From NCBI RefSeq assembly GCF_014269035.2, contig NZ_JABWRP020000019.1:1-64000 (forward strand): a DNA stretch of 64,000 bases, in the 5' to 3' direction. The notes beneath the pieces were generated by a model. That model was given only the letters and a program-made list of their open reading frames with translations, searched no databases and was not told the origin of the DNA. The position numbers were made by a program, and so were the translations under genes. Positions within the stretch are counted from its first letter, which is position 1; every line of letters starts with the position of its first letter. The stretch comes from Pseudomonas vlassakiae. Its GTDB lineage: Bacteria > Pseudomonadota > Gammaproteobacteria > Pseudomonadales > Pseudomonadaceae. This document shows positions 1-9,097 of the stretch, in pieces.

Positions 1-660
1 TCATCCGTGCATGGTCTTGATCAACTCCCACAGCGCTGGATCATTGAAATCCTCCACCACCAGCCTGGCCCCTGCAGCCAGCAATCGCTCCGGCGTCTGC
101 GTCGTGGCAACCCCCACGGTAAAGATCCCGGCCCTACTCGCAGCCGTCACCCCCGGCAACGAATCCTCGAACGCCAGCGCCTCGCCAGCCACCGCTTCCA
201 GGCGCTGCAGCCCGGTCAGATAAGGCAGCGGATCAGGCTTGGGCCGCTCCAGCTCCTCCGCCACCAATACATGTTCGAAGCGATCGCCAAGTCCCATGGC
301 CGTGAGCATATGCTCGGCATTCAGCCGCGGTGCATTGGTCACCACGCACATGCCGATGTTCCAGGCCCGCGCATGGTCCATCAGCCGCAGCAGGCCGGGC
401 ATGGGTTGCAGCGCCGGTGACAGGTCGCGGAAAAGCGCTTCCTTGCGGTCGGCCAGCGCCTGGCGCTCGGACGCACCAGCAAGTGGAAACAGTTCGGCAA
501 ACAGTTCGCCATTGGCTCGGCCGCTGACCTGGGCATCGAATTGTTCCTGGGTCAGCTCGCGGCCGTCATGGTCGTGCAGCAGTTGACGGAAGGCTTGCAA
601 GTGCAGGGTATCGGTGTCGGTCAAGGTGCCATCGAGATCGAACAGCAGGGCAGTCAGCAT
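1..660 (-). CDS. HAD-superfamily hydrolase, beta-phosphoglucomutase-like
   Basis: A complete 219-residue cytoplasmic phosphatase or phosphomutase of the haloacid dehalogenase family. The N-terminal DxDGT motif places the nucleophile at Asp8 and the acid/base at Asp10. The Thr of VVTNAP, the Lys of the ERPKPDP loop and the acidic FEDSLPG motif follow in the usual order. A helical cap lies at about residues 18-85, as in subfamily IA enzymes. The frame stays open upstream, but the DxDGT motif must lie near the N-terminus, so the ATG at 660 is chosen. The substrate cannot be read from sequence; small sugar phosphates are usual for this group. It is divergent from lexA2 and shows no functional link to it. 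Confidence 0.85.
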   Translation of the reverse strand: MLTALLFDLDGTLTDTDTLHLQAFRQLLHDHDGRELTQEQFDAQVSGRANGELFAELFPLAGASERQALADRKEALFRDLSPALQPMPGLLRLMDHARAWNIGMCVVTNAPRLNAEHMLTAMGLGDRFEHVLVAEELERPKPDPLPYLTGLQRLEAVAGEALAFEDSLPGVTAASRAGIFTVGVATTQTPERLLAAGARLVVEDFNDPALWELIKTMHG

Positions 661-746
661 CAGGTATCCAGGGATTGAAGAACAAACGCCAGGGGATGAT
701 AACCAAACCTGACGACAAAGGGGGCTGTTCAGCGCACATCGAAAAG

Positions 747-760
747 AGTACAAATGTGCT
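747..760 (+). promoter_or_regulatory. LexA2-type SOS box
   Basis: The sequence AGTAC-AAAT-GTGCT is an exact match to the AGTAC-N4-GTGCT operator I recall being reported for the second LexA of P. putida. It differs from the CTGT-N8-ACAG box of the E. coli type. It overlaps the first possible start codon of lexA2 (754) and ends 2 bases before the second (763), so repressor bound here should block both transcription and initiation. It indicates autoregulation of the whole cassette. Confidence 0.85.
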
Positions 761-1371
761 CCATGGACAATCTCACCCCAAAACGCCGTGCAATCCTCGA
801 TTTCATTCGCGAGCGCATTGCCGACCACGGCCAGCCACCGAGCCTGGCCGATATCGCCAGCCGCTTCGGTTTTGCCTCGCGTAGCGTCGCGCGCAAACAC
901 ATCACCGCGTTGTGCCAGGCCGGCTACATCGACGTCACCCCCAACCAGGCGCGGGGCATTCGCCTGGCCGAGCCCTTGCGCCGGCCGGAAATCCTCGAAA
1001 TCCCCGTGCTCGGGCAAGTGGCTGCCGGCGCGCCGATCGGCCCGGACCTGGGCATTCACGAACAACTGCTGCTCGACCCCAGCCTGTTTCGCCGTACGCC
1101 AGATTACCTGCTCAAGGTGCGCGGCGATTCGATGATCGAGGACGGCATCTTCGACGGTGACCTGGTGGGCATCCTCCAGCAGGGCGAGGCACGTGATGGC
1201 CAGATCGTGGTTGCGCGGCTGGACGGCGAGGTGACCATCAAGCGCCTGCAACGCCAGCCCGGCGGTTACCGGCTGTTGCCGCGCAACCCGGCCTATGCGC
1301 CAATCGATGTGGGGCCTGAGCGCGAATTCTTCATCGAAGGCGTGTTCTGTGGCCTGTTGAGGCGCGACTGA
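754..1371 (+). CDS. lexA2: LexA2 SOS repressor / autoprotease
   Basis: A 205-residue LexA. The N-terminal winged helix-turn-helix (about residues 8-70) binds the SOS box. The C-terminal S24 peptidase domain carries the self-cleavage bond Ala91-Gly92, the nucleophile Ser126 (GDSM) and Lys163 (VTIK). The Ser-Lys spacing of 37 equals that of E. coli LexA. RecA-stimulated cleavage would derepress the operon. Two in-frame ATGs (754 and 763) are possible. The first is preceded by a purine-rich stretch at 741-748 but lies inside the operator. The stop overlaps the imuA start by one base (TGATG), so the two are translationally coupled. Such cassettes usually accompany a separate genome-wide LexA1. 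Confidence 0.95.
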   Translation: MCSMDNLTPKRRAILDFIRERIADHGQPPSLADIASRFGFASRSVARKHITALCQAGYIDVTPNQARGIRLAEPLRRPEILEIPVLGQVAAGAPIGPDLGIHEQLLLDPSLFRRTPDYLLKVRGDSMIEDGIFDGDLVGILQQGEARDGQIVVARLDGEVTIKRLQRQPGGYRLLPRNPAYAPIDVGPEREFFIEGVFCGLLRRD

Positions 1372-1991
1372 TGGGCGCGGTGGTCGATCTCGATCGGCTG
1401 CTCGACCAGCGCCAGGTCTGGCGGGGGCGGCAGGGCCAGGTGCGCCCGGCCGGTTTGCAGCCCACCGGCCATGCGCTGCTCGATCAGTGCCTGCCCGACG
1501 GCGGCTGGCCAGCCGCAGCCCTCAGCGAGCTGCTGCTGGCCAGCCCGGGCTGCGGCGAGTTGCAGCTGCTCTGGCCAGCCCTGTCACGCCTGACGGCTGA
1601 GGGCGGGCGGGTGGTGTTGGTGGCGCCGCCGTTCATTCCCTATGCACCGGCCTGGCAGGCAGCAGGTGTAGACCTGCGCTGGCTGGTGCAGGTCGATGCC
1701 GGTCAGGCCGATGCCCTGTGGGCGGCCGAACAGTGCTTGCGCTCCGGCAGCTGCGCGGCAGTGCTGTGCTGGCCGGAGCGCGCCGATGACCGTGCCTTGC
1801 GCCGCCTGCAGGTGGCCGCCGAAACAGGGCAGGCACTGGCCTTCGCCTGTCGGCCGCAACAGGCTGCGCACAACCCGTCGCCCGCTGCGCTGCGTATTGC
1901 CGTGGATACGCGCCCGGCACAATGGCGTGTACTCAAGTGCCGTGGCGGCATGCCCCCGGCCCTGCCCATCGCCTGCCCAGGGCGGGGCTGA
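1371..1991 (+). CDS. imuA: ImuA, SOS mutagenesis accessory protein (SulA/RecA-like)
   Basis: A 206-residue protein in the position and size of ImuA, which works with ImuB and DnaE2 in damage-induced mutagenesis. The first 110 residues look like a RecA/SulA-fold core, with a PTGHALLDQCLPDGGWP opening and a hydrophobic VVLVAPPFIPY strand. No intact Walker A GxxxxGKT is visible, as is common in this family. The start overlaps the lexA2 stop by one base, and imuB begins 6 bases after the stop. The function comes from family and context; the molecular role of ImuA is poorly defined. Confidence 0.88.
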   Translation: MGAVVDLDRLLDQRQVWRGRQGQVRPAGLQPTGHALLDQCLPDGGWPAAALSELLLASPGCGELQLLWPALSRLTAEGGRVVLVAPPFIPYAPAWQAAGVDLRWLVQVDAGQADALWAAEQCLRSGSCAAVLCWPERADDRALRRLQVAAETGQALAFACRPQQAAHNPSPAALRIAVDTRPAQWRVLKCRGGMPPALPIACPGRG

Positions 1992-1997
1992 TGCAGC

Positions 1998-3416
1998 ATG
2001 CTCTGGGCCTGCATCCTCCTGCCCCAGCTGGCGCTGGACTCGATCCTGCGCGAACGGGACGACGCCGATACGCCACTGGTGCTGATCGGCGGCCCTGTTC
2101 AGCGTCGCCTGCTGCAAGCCGTCAACCCGGCGGCGGCGGCGCTTGGCCTGCGGGCGGGGCAGACGCTGACGGCAGCACGGGCCCTGGCCGATGGCTTCCA
2201 CTGTGTCGAGGCCGACCCGGCCCGCATCGAGCGGTTGCAGCAATTGCTCGCGGCCTGGGCCTACCGGTTCAGTGCCCAGGTCAGTCTGCATTACCCGCGC
2301 GCCTTGCTGCTTGAAGTCGGCTCCAGCTTGCAGCTGTTCGGCCCATGGCCACTGTTCGAGGCCCGCTTGCGCGAAGAGCTGACTGCCCTGGGCTTGCGCC
2401 AGCGCATCGTGCTCGCGACCAACCCGGTCGCGGCTCGCATGCTTGCCAACGGCCATGATGGCTTGGCTTTGACCTGCGCCGAGCAAACCCGGTCGGCACT
2501 GGCGCGCATGCCTGTCGACCGGGTGGGGTTGCCAGCGGACGCTGCCCAGGCCTTTGCGCGCATGGGCCTGCGCCAGTTGGGCCAAGTGCTGGCCTTGCCG
2601 CGCGATGCGCTGGCCAGGCGGTTTTCCGCCGATGTGCAGTTGCACCTGGACCGATTGCTCGGGCTGCGCTCCATGGGGTTGGACTTCTATCAGCCGCCGG
2701 ACCGCTTCGAATCGCGCCTGGAACTGAACTTCGACGTTGAATCACATCAGGCCTTGCTGTTCCCGTTGCGGCGCATGCTCAATGACCTGGCGGCCTTCCT
2801 GGCCGGGCGCGATTGCGGTGTGCAGCGCTTCAGCCTGCACCTGGAGCACGTCGAAGGGCCGGACACCCTGCTGCACGTTGGGCTGCTGTCTGCCGAGCGG
2901 GATGCCGGCCTGCTGTTCGAACTGGCCCGCGGGCGCCTTGAGCCACTGCGCATCCCGGCACCGGTGCGCAACCTGCGGCTGGTCGCCGATGACCTGCCTG
3001 CCTTCGTGCCCCAGCATCAGGCACTGTTCGACCCCCGCGCCAAGCAGGCCCAGCCCTGGGAGCAACTGCGCGAACGCCTGCGCGCTCGCCTCGGTGATGA
3101 AGCCGTCAATGGGTTGCGTGCCGAGGCTGACCACCGCCCCGAGTGCGCCTGGCAGCAGGCGGAGCAGGGCGCCCAGGGTAACCTGCCGGTGATGCCGGGT
3201 AGCCGCCCAGGCTGGTTGTTGCCCACACCGCAGGCCTTGGATACGGCTGACCACAAGTTGCTGGGCCCGGCCGAACGGATCGAGTCAGGTTGGTGGGACG
3301 GTGGCGACGTACGCCGTGACTACTACCGCATCGAAACCCGCGATGGCCTGCGTGGCTGGGCCTATCGCGACCTGGCTCAACCCGGCCCGCTGTGGCTGCA
3401 GGGCTGGTTCGCATGA
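1998..3416 (+). CDS. imuB: ImuB, catalytically degenerate Y-family DNA polymerase
   Basis: A 472-residue protein with the Y-family polymerase fold (palm, fingers, thumb and little finger over about 340 residues) plus a C-terminal extension of the ImuB type. The catalytic carboxylates of active Y-polymerases are missing. The first motif reads LLPQLALDSIL instead of DMDAFF, and the SIDE motif is replaced by LLLEVGSSLQLF. ImuB is thought to act as a non-catalytic adaptor linking DnaE2 and ImuA to the beta clamp. Its last four bases (ATGA) overlap the dnaE2 start, so translation is coupled. Confidence 0.92.
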   Translation: MLWACILLPQLALDSILRERDDADTPLVLIGGPVQRRLLQAVNPAAAALGLRAGQTLTAARALADGFHCVEADPARIERLQQLLAAWAYRFSAQVSLHYPRALLLEVGSSLQLFGPWPLFEARLREELTALGLRQRIVLATNPVAARMLANGHDGLALTCAEQTRSALARMPVDRVGLPADAAQAFARMGLRQLGQVLALPRDALARRFSADVQLHLDRLLGLRSMGLDFYQPPDRFESRLELNFDVESHQALLFPLRRMLNDLAAFLAGRDCGVQRFSLHLEHVEGPDTLLHVGLLSAERDAGLLFELARGRLEPLRIPAPVRNLRLVADDLPAFVPQHQALFDPRAKQAQPWEQLRERLRARLGDEAVNGLRAEADHRPECAWQQAEQGAQGNLPVMPGSRPGWLLPTPQALDTADHKLLGPAERIESGWWDGGDVRRDYYRIETRDGLRGWAYRDLAQPGPLWLQGWFA

Positions 3417-6400
3417 GTACTGTGGGCTACGCCGAGTTGCATTGCCTGTCCAACTTCAGTTTTCAGCGCGGTGCATCCAGCGCCGAAGAGCTGTTCCGCC
3501 GCGCCCGCGAGCAGGGTTACCAGGCGCTGGCGATCACCGACGAGTGCACCCTGGCCGGTATCGTGCGCGCCTGGCAAGCTGCAAAAGACCAGCAGATGCG
3601 CCTGATCGTCGGCAGCGAAGTGCGCCTGCAGGATGGCCCCAAACTGGTGTTGCTGGCGCAGAACCTCACGGGTTACCAGAACCTCTGTGCCTTGATCACC
3701 CGTGCCCGACGGCGGGCCGAAAAGGGTGGCTACCAATTGTTCGCTGACGATCTTGAGCTACACCACGAAGGGTTGCTGGCGCTGTGGATCGCTGATGATG
3801 CCGACGATCAGGCGACAGGCCGATGGCTGTGCGAGATGTTCGTCGAGCGCCTGTGGCTGGGCGTGCACCTGCACCGGGGCAGCGATGATGCCCGGCGCCT
3901 GGCCCGCTTGCGTGAACGGGCGGCGCAGCTGGGTGTCCGCGCTGTGGCCTGTGGTGACGTGCATATGCACGTGCGGGGCCGGCGCGCCCTGCAGGACTGC
4001 ATGACCGCCATTCGCCATCACTGCAACGTGGCCGAGGCAGGGCGCCACCTGTTCGCCAATGGCGAGCGTCACCTGCGTTCGCTGGAGCAGCTGGGCGAGC
4101 TGTACCCGGCAGATCTGCTGGCCGAGAGCCTGACCATCGCCGAACGTTGCCAGTTCGACCTGGCCGAACTGCGCTACCAGTACCCACGCGAACTGGTGCC
4201 CGAGGGCCAGACACCCGCCAGCTGGCTGCGCGCATTGTGCGAGCGGGGCTTGCCGCAGCGCTGGCCGTCAGGGCCGAGCAGCAAGGTCCGTGCGGTGCTG
4301 GACAAAGAACTGACGCTGATCGAGGAACTGGGCTACGAAAGCTATTTCCTGACCGTGCACGACATCGTCGCCTTTGCCCGCAGCCAGCATATTCTCTGCC
4401 AGGGCCGTGGCTCGGCAGCCAACTCGGTGGTGTGCTTCGTATTGGGCATCACCGAGCTTGACCCGATGGAGCATCGGCTGTTGTTCGAGCGCTTCTTGTC
4501 GCGCGAGCGCAACGAGCCTCCCGATATCGACGTGGACTTCGAACATGACCGGCGCGAAGAGGTGATCCAGTACGTGTTCCGCCGTTACGGCCGGCATCGC
4601 GCTGCGCTGACCGCCGTGGTCAATACCTACCATGCTGCCGGTGCTGTTCGCGATGTGGCCAGGGTGCTGGGCCTGCCGGCCGACCAGGTGGATGCCCTGG
4701 CCAAGTGCTGCGGCCGCTGGAGCGACCGTATCCCGGACGAGCAACGGCTGGCCGAGGCCGGTTTCGAGCCCGGCAGCCCTTCACTGCGGCGCATTCTGGT
4801 GCTGGCCGGTGAACTGATCGGCTTTCCACGCCACCTGTCCCAGCACCCGGGTGGCTTCGTCATTTCCGAACAGCCGCTGGCCCACCTGGTGCCGGTGGAA
4901 AACGCCGCCATGGCCGAGCGCACGGTGATCCAGTGGGACAAGGACGACCTGGACATGGTCGGCCTGCTCAAGGTCGATGTCCTGGCCTTGGGCATGCTCA
5001 GCGCCCTGCGCCGCTGTTTCGACCTGCTGCAGCGGCACCGCGGTCGGCAGCTGACCCTGGCGACCATCCCCGGCGAAGACCCGGCGACCTATGCGATGAT
5101 CAGCCGCGCCGAAACCATGGGCGTGTTCCAGATCGAGTCGCGGGCACAGATGGCCATGCTGCCGCGGCTCAAGCCCGAGACCTTCTATGACCTGGTGATC
5201 GAGGTCGCCATCGTGCGCCCCGGGCCAATCCAGGGGGACATGGTTCACCCTTACCTGCGCCGGCGCCTCAAGCAGGAGCCGGTGACCTACCCCTCGGCAA
5301 AGCTCAAGGAAGTCTTCGAGCGCACCCTGGGCGTGCCGTTGTTCCAGGAACAGGTGATGGAGCTGGCCATGGTCGCTGCCGACTACAGCCCCGGCGAGGC
5401 CGACCAGCTGCGCCGCAGCATGGCGGCCTGGAAGCGCCATGGCGGGCTCGAGCCCCATCGCCAGCGGCTGGTGGAGGGTATGCTGCGCAACGGCTACGAC
5501 CTGGCGTTCGCCGAGCGCATCTTCGAACAGATCAAAGGCTTTGGCAGTTACGGCTTCCCTGAATCGCACGCGGCCAGCTTCGCCTTGCTGTGCTATGCCA
5601 GCAGCTGGCTCAAGTGCCATGAACCGGCGATCTTCACCTGTGCCCTGGTCAACAGTTGGCCGATGGGCTTCTACAGCCCGGATCAGCTGCTGCAGGAGGC
5701 GCGGCGACAAGGCATCGAAGTACGTCCGGTGGATGTGTTCCATAGCGAATGGGACTGCACGCTGGAGCCCGATCAGCACGGGGTCCTGGCCATTCGCCTT
5801 GGGCTGCGACAGATCCGTGGTTTCAGCGAGGCGGATGCCCGCCGGCTGGAGCAGGCGAGGGCGCAACGCCCCTGGCGGGATGTCGAAGACGTGTGCCTGC
5901 GCGCAGGGCTCGACAGCCGTGCCCGTGCCCGGCTGGCCGATGCGGGGGCACTGCGAGCCCTGGCCCGCGACCGTCACCAGGCGCGCTGGCAGGTGGCGGC
6001 GGTGCAGGCGCAGTTGCCGCTGTTCGCCGAGGTGCAGGCAGTGCCGGAAGTACAGGTAGCATTGCCCGCTCCCACGGTCGGCGAAGACCTGGTTGCTGAC
6101 TACACCACCTTGGGGACCACCTTGGGCCCGCATCCGCTCAGGCTGTTGCGCTCACGGCTGCGGGCGTTGGGGTGTCGCAGTTGCGGCGAGCTGGCGGGGC
6201 TCGAGCATGGCGATGCGATTGCCGTGGCCGGGCTGGTGGTGGGGCGGCAGCGGCCGCAGACCGCCAGCGGGGTGACATTCGTTACGCTGGAGGATGAGTT
6301 CGGCATGGTCAACGTGGTGGTCTGGCGTGACCTGGCCGAGCGGCAGCGGCGGGCGCTGGTGGGGTCGCAGTTGCTCAAGGTGAGTGGGCGGCTTGAGCAG

Positions 6401-6493
6401 GACAACGGGGTGCGGCATCTGATTGCCCGGCGCCTGGAAGACATCAGCCCTTTGCTGCAAGGGCTGGATGTCAAGAGCCGGGACTTCCACTGA
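3413..6493 (+). CDS. dnaE2: Error-prone DNA polymerase DnaE2 (ImuC)
   Basis: A 1026-residue C-family polymerase of normal length for DnaE2/ImuC, shorter than replicative DnaE. It has an N-terminal PHP domain (AELHCLSNFSF, residues about 5-200). The palm carries the PDxD motif at Asp371/Asp373 (PPDIDVDFEHDRR), equivalent to Asp401/Asp403 of E. coli DnaE. An OB-fold-like segment (AVAGLVVGRQRPQTASG) lies near the C-terminus. It performs translesion synthesis after SOS induction. The start at 3413 is chosen from the ATGA overlap with imuB; a Met 21 bases upstream lies inside imuB and lacks a better ribosome site. Confidence 0.95.
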   Translation: MSTVGYAELHCLSNFSFQRGASSAEELFRRAREQGYQALAITDECTLAGIVRAWQAAKDQQMRLIVGSEVRLQDGPKLVLLAQNLTGYQNLCALITRARRRAEKGGYQLFADDLELHHEGLLALWIADDADDQATGRWLCEMFVERLWLGVHLHRGSDDARRLARLRERAAQLGVRAVACGDVHMHVRGRRALQDCMTAIRHHCNVAEAGRHLFANGERHLRSLEQLGELYPADLLAESLTIAERCQFDLAELRYQYPRELVPEGQTPASWLRALCERGLPQRWPSGPSSKVRAVLDKELTLIEELGYESYFLTVHDIVAFARSQHILCQGRGSAANSVVCFVLGITELDPMEHRLLFERFLSRERNEPPDIDVDFEHDRREEVIQYVFRRYGRHRAALTAVVNTYHAAGAVRDVARVLGLPADQVDALAKCCGRWSDRIPDEQRLAEAGFEPGSPSLRRILVLAGELIGFPRHLSQHPGGFVISEQPLAHLVPVENAAMAERTVIQWDKDDLDMVGLLKVDVLALGMLSALRRCFDLLQRHRGRQLTLATIPGEDPATYAMISRAETMGVFQIESRAQMAMLPRLKPETFYDLVIEVAIVRPGPIQGDMVHPYLRRRLKQEPVTYPSAKLKEVFERTLGVPLFQEQVMELAMVAADYSPGEADQLRRSMAAWKRHGGLEPHRQRLVEGMLRNGYDLAFAERIFEQIKGFGSYGFPESHAASFALLCYASSWLKCHEPAIFTCALVNSWPMGFYSPDQLLQEARRQGIEVRPVDVFHSEWDCTLEPDQHGVLAIRLGLRQIRGFSEADARRLEQARAQRPWRDVEDVCLRAGLDSRARARLADAGALRALARDRHQARWQVAAVQAQLPLFAEVQAVPEVQVALPAPTVGEDLVADYTTLGTTLGPHPLRLLRSRLRALGCRSCGELAGLEHGDAIAVAGLVVGRQRPQTASGVTFVTLEDEFGMVNVVVWRDLAERQRRALVGSQLLKVSGRLEQDNGVRHLIARRLEDISPLLQGLDVKSRDFH

Positions 6494-6508
6494 CGTGAAT
6501 GGTGTCCG

Positions 6509-7330
6509 TCAGACCATCGCCAGAGGCTGCTTGCGCGTCGGTGCCGGGAAAGCGCGGTCGATCGCCCGCAAGTCCTCGCTGGTCAAGGTCAACGCTCCGG
6601 CAGCTGCATTCAGCCGCACATGTTCCGACGACACTGCCTTGGGAATGGCAATCACATCATTCTCCCGCGTCACCCAGGCCAGGCTGACCTGCGCCGGCGT
6701 TGCGCCATGGCGCTCGGCGATTTCGCTCAGCACCGGGTGCTGCAACAGCCGCCCGGCCTGGGCCAGCGGGCAATAGGCCATGGTCGGCAAGCCGCGCTGG
6801 CGGCTCCACGGCAACAGGTCGAACTCGATACCCCGCTGCGCCGGGTTGTACAACACCTGATTGGTGGCGCAATCCGGGTTGTGCAGTTCGCGCAGGTCGT
6901 CGACATCGAAGTTGGACACCCCCCAGCGGCCGATCTTGCCTTGCTCGCGCAAGCGCTCGAAGGCTTCGACCGTTTCCTCCAGCGGATACTGGCCGCGCCA
7001 GTGCAACAGATACAGGTCGATCATATCGCTGCCCAGGCGCTTCAGGCTGCGCTCGCAGGCTTCAGCCACACCGCGGCGGCTGGCGTTGTGCGGATAGACC
7101 TTGCTGACCAGAAACACCTGGTCACGGCGCCCGGCAATGGCTTGGCCGACCACGGCTTCGGCGCCGCCTTCGGCATACATCTCGGCGGTGTCGATCAGGG
7201 TCAGGCCCTGTTCGATGCCTTGTTGCAAGGCCGCCACTTCGGCGGCCCTGTGCGCCGGGTCTTCGCCCATGTACCAGGTACCCTGGCCAATGGCCGGCAC
7301 GCTGCAACCTGCCAGTTTCACGTAACGCAT
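6509..7330 (-). CDS. Aldo/keto reductase
   Basis: A 273-residue NAD(P)H-dependent aldo/keto reductase, a (beta/alpha)8 barrel in the cytoplasm. The catalytic tetrad is visible: Asp and Tyr in LIDTAEMYAEGG, Lys in VFLVSKVYP and His in LYLLHWRG. The coenzyme-binding segment IAIPKAVSSEHVRLN near the C-terminus is that of YqhE/AKR5-like enzymes. A GGAGGTGAC ribosome site directly precedes the ATG at 7330. The start overlaps the end of the upstream LysR gene by 13 bases, so the two are probably co-transcribed. The substrate is unknown. Convergent with dnaE2. Confidence 0.9.
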   Translation of the reverse strand: MRYVKLAGCSVPAIGQGTWYMGEDPAHRAAEVAALQQGIEQGLTLIDTAEMYAEGGAEAVVGQAIAGRRDQVFLVSKVYPHNASRRGVAEACERSLKRLGSDMIDLYLLHWRGQYPLEETVEAFERLREQGKIGRWGVSNFDVDDLRELHNPDCATNQVLYNPAQRGIEFDLLPWSRQRGLPTMAYCPLAQAGRLLQHPVLSEIAERHGATPAQVSLAWVTRENDVIAIPKAVSSEHVRLNAAAGALTLTSEDLRAIDRAFPAPTRKQPLAMV

Positions 7331-8223
7331 GTCACCTCCGGAGTCTGGGTATGGGAAAGCAATACGTCGAGCAGCGCCTGGGCTGCAGTGGAAAGCTTGT
7401 GGTCGGCCAGGGCGATCACGCTGATGCGCCGTTCGACCGTGGGTTCTACCAGCGTCACGCAACGTGCGCCGAGTTCCTGCATCTGGTTGATGCACAGCGC
7501 AGGCACAGCGCTCACGCCAAGGCCACTGGCAACCATGCGGCCGATGGTCGAAAGCTGATGGCTTTCAAAGGCCACCGCCAGCTTGCCGTGGTGCGCCGCG
7601 ACGTTCTGCTCCAGCAGCAGACGCACTGCCGACGGGCGTTGCAAGGCAATGAAGTCTTCGGCCAGCAACTGCGCCCAGGTGACCTCGGCCTGCAAGGCCA
7701 GTGGCGAGTCTGCCGGCACCACGGCGACGAAGCGGTCCATGTATAGCGGGTGGAAATTCAGGCCTTCGCTGTTATCCGGCTCGAAACCGATGCCCAGTTC
7801 GACGCGGCGATGGCGCACCAGTTCCAGCACTTGTTCGTTGATCACGTCGTGCACCGTGACGTTGACCTTGGGATAACGCTGGCGGAACACCTTGAGCGAT
7901 TGCGGCAGCAGGTTGCCGGCAAAGGCTGGCATCGCCGCCACCGAGACGCGGCCAAGCTGCAGGGTGAAGCGCTGGCGCAGCATCTCTTCGGTGTCGTCCC
8001 AGTCGGCCAGCAGGCGCCGGGCCAGCGGCAGCAGCACCTCGCCCTCGGCAGTCAGGCTGACGCTGCGTGTGGTGCGGGTGAGCAGGGCGCCGCCGAGGTT
8101 GTCCTCCAGCGCCTTGATGGTCAGGCTCAGGGCCGGTTGCGACACATGCAAGTGTTCACCGGCCTGGGCGAAGCTCTGGTACTTGGCGACGGTGACGAAG
8201 GCACGCAGTTGCTTGACGTTCAT
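7318..8223 (-). CDS. LysR-family transcriptional regulator
   Basis: A 301-residue LysR regulator. The N-terminal helix-turn-helix covers residues 1-60 (FVTVAKYQSFAQAG through SQPALSLTIKALE), followed by the linker and a type 2 periplasmic-binding-like effector domain. It is transcribed away from the scoAB CoA-transferase genes, the classic arrangement for a LysR activator of the divergent operon. A short dyad lies between them at 8254-8266. I infer that it controls short-chain acid or ketone-body use; the effector is not known. Confidence 0.92.
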   Translation of the reverse strand: MNVKQLRAFVTVAKYQSFAQAGEHLHVSQPALSLTIKALEDNLGGALLTRTTRSVSLTAEGEVLLPLARRLLADWDDTEEMLRQRFTLQLGRVSVAAMPAFAGNLLPQSLKVFRQRYPKVNVTVHDVINEQVLELVRHRRVELGIGFEPDNSEGLNFHPLYMDRFVAVVPADSPLALQAEVTWAQLLAEDFIALQRPSAVRLLLEQNVAAHHGKLAVAFESHQLSTIGRMVASGLGVSAVPALCINQMQELGARCVTLVEPTVERRISVIALADHKLSTAAQALLDVLLSHTQTPEVTCVT

Positions 8224-8253
8224 GACAGCCTCGCGCGCTGTTTTGGAAAAGTT

Positions 8254-8266
8254 ATCAATCGATGAT
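8254..8266. promoter_or_regulatory. Candidate LysR operator in the divergent region
   Basis: ATCA-ATCGA-TGAT is a short dyad with an inner ATCGAT palindrome. It lies 31 bases from the LysR start and 98 bases from scoA. It has the AT-rich interrupted symmetry of T-N11-A LysR boxes. The assignment rests on position and symmetry only. Confidence 0.4.
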
Positions 8267-8363
8267 GAAAACAAAATTAACAAATCAGTCGCCAGCGGTG
8301 AAGATGGCTTCACACGCTCACCGACAGCCTCGTCGGTTCAACAACTACAAAAGGCGGATCAGC

Positions 8364-9062
8364 ATGGCCGGACTGGACAAGCGCGTAGCAACCTATGAAG
8401 AGGCCCTGGCAGGCCTGACCGACAACATGACGGTACTGGCCGGCGGCTTCGGCCTGTGCGGTATCCCCGAAAACCTGATTGCCGAAATCAAGCGCCTTGG
8501 CGTCAAGGGCCTGACCGTGGTCTCCAACAACTGCGGTGTCGACGGCTTCGGCCTGGGCGTGCTGCTGGAAGACCGGCAGATCCGCAAGATGATTGCCTCC
8601 TACGTTGGCGAGAACGCCGAATTCGAACGCCAGTTGCTCAGTGGCGAGCTGGAAGTCGAACTGACCCCGCAAGGCACCCTGGCCGAGAAGATGCGCGCCG
8701 GCGGTGCCGGTATCCCGGCCTTCTTTACCGCGACCGGTTACGGCACCCCGGTTGCCGACGGCAAGGAAGTGCGCGAGTTCAAGGGCCGCAAGTACATCCT
8801 CGAAGAGTCCATCACCGGCGACTTCGCCATCGTCAAGGGCTGGAAGGCCGACCACTACGGCAACGTGGTGTACCGCAACACCGCGCAGAACTTCAACCCG
8901 CTGGCGGCCACCGCTGGCAAGATCACCGTGGTCGAAGTGGAAGAAATCGTCGAGCCTGGCGTGCTGCTGCCCAGCGAAATCCACACCCCGGGCATCTATG
9001 TCGACCGGGTGATCGTCGGCACCTTCGAAAAACGCATCGAAAAGCGCACCGTCAAGGCCTGA
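8364..9062 (+). CDS. scoA: 3-oxoacid CoA-transferase, subunit A
   Basis: The 232-residue alpha subunit of a two-subunit family I CoA-transferase. The glycine-rich ligand-binding stretch VLAGGFGLCGIPENL is at residues 20-34, and the family signatures VSNNCGVDGFG, RAGGAGIPAFFTATG and HTPGIYVDRV follow in order. The closest pattern is succinyl-CoA:3-ketoacid transferase (ScoA), with AtoD as a more distant relative. With ScoB it would move CoA from succinyl- or acetyl-CoA to acetoacetate or a short-chain acid. The ATG at 8364 has an AAGGCGG ribosome site; an upstream in-frame Met at 8262 lies in the LysR operator region and is rejected. Confidence 0.93.
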   Translation: MAGLDKRVATYEEALAGLTDNMTVLAGGFGLCGIPENLIAEIKRLGVKGLTVVSNNCGVDGFGLGVLLEDRQIRKMIASYVGENAEFERQLLSGELEVELTPQGTLAEKMRAGGAGIPAFFTATGYGTPVADGKEVREFKGRKYILEESITGDFAIVKGWKADHYGNVVYRNTAQNFNPLAATAGKITVVEVEEIVEPGVLLPSEIHTPGIYVDRVIVGTFEKRIEKRTVKA

Positions 9063-9097
9063 GCGCCGTCCATCAGAACAACAAAGAGATCCTGACC

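Noticed and set aside
661..1251. N-terminal extension of the HAD gene on the minus strand
   Set aside because: It runs through the control region and body of lexA2; the DxDGT motif fixes the start at 660.
8456..9097. Extension of scoB upstream through scoA
   Set aside because: It is the wrong frame of scoA; the translation is Arg-rich and unrelated to CoA-transferases.
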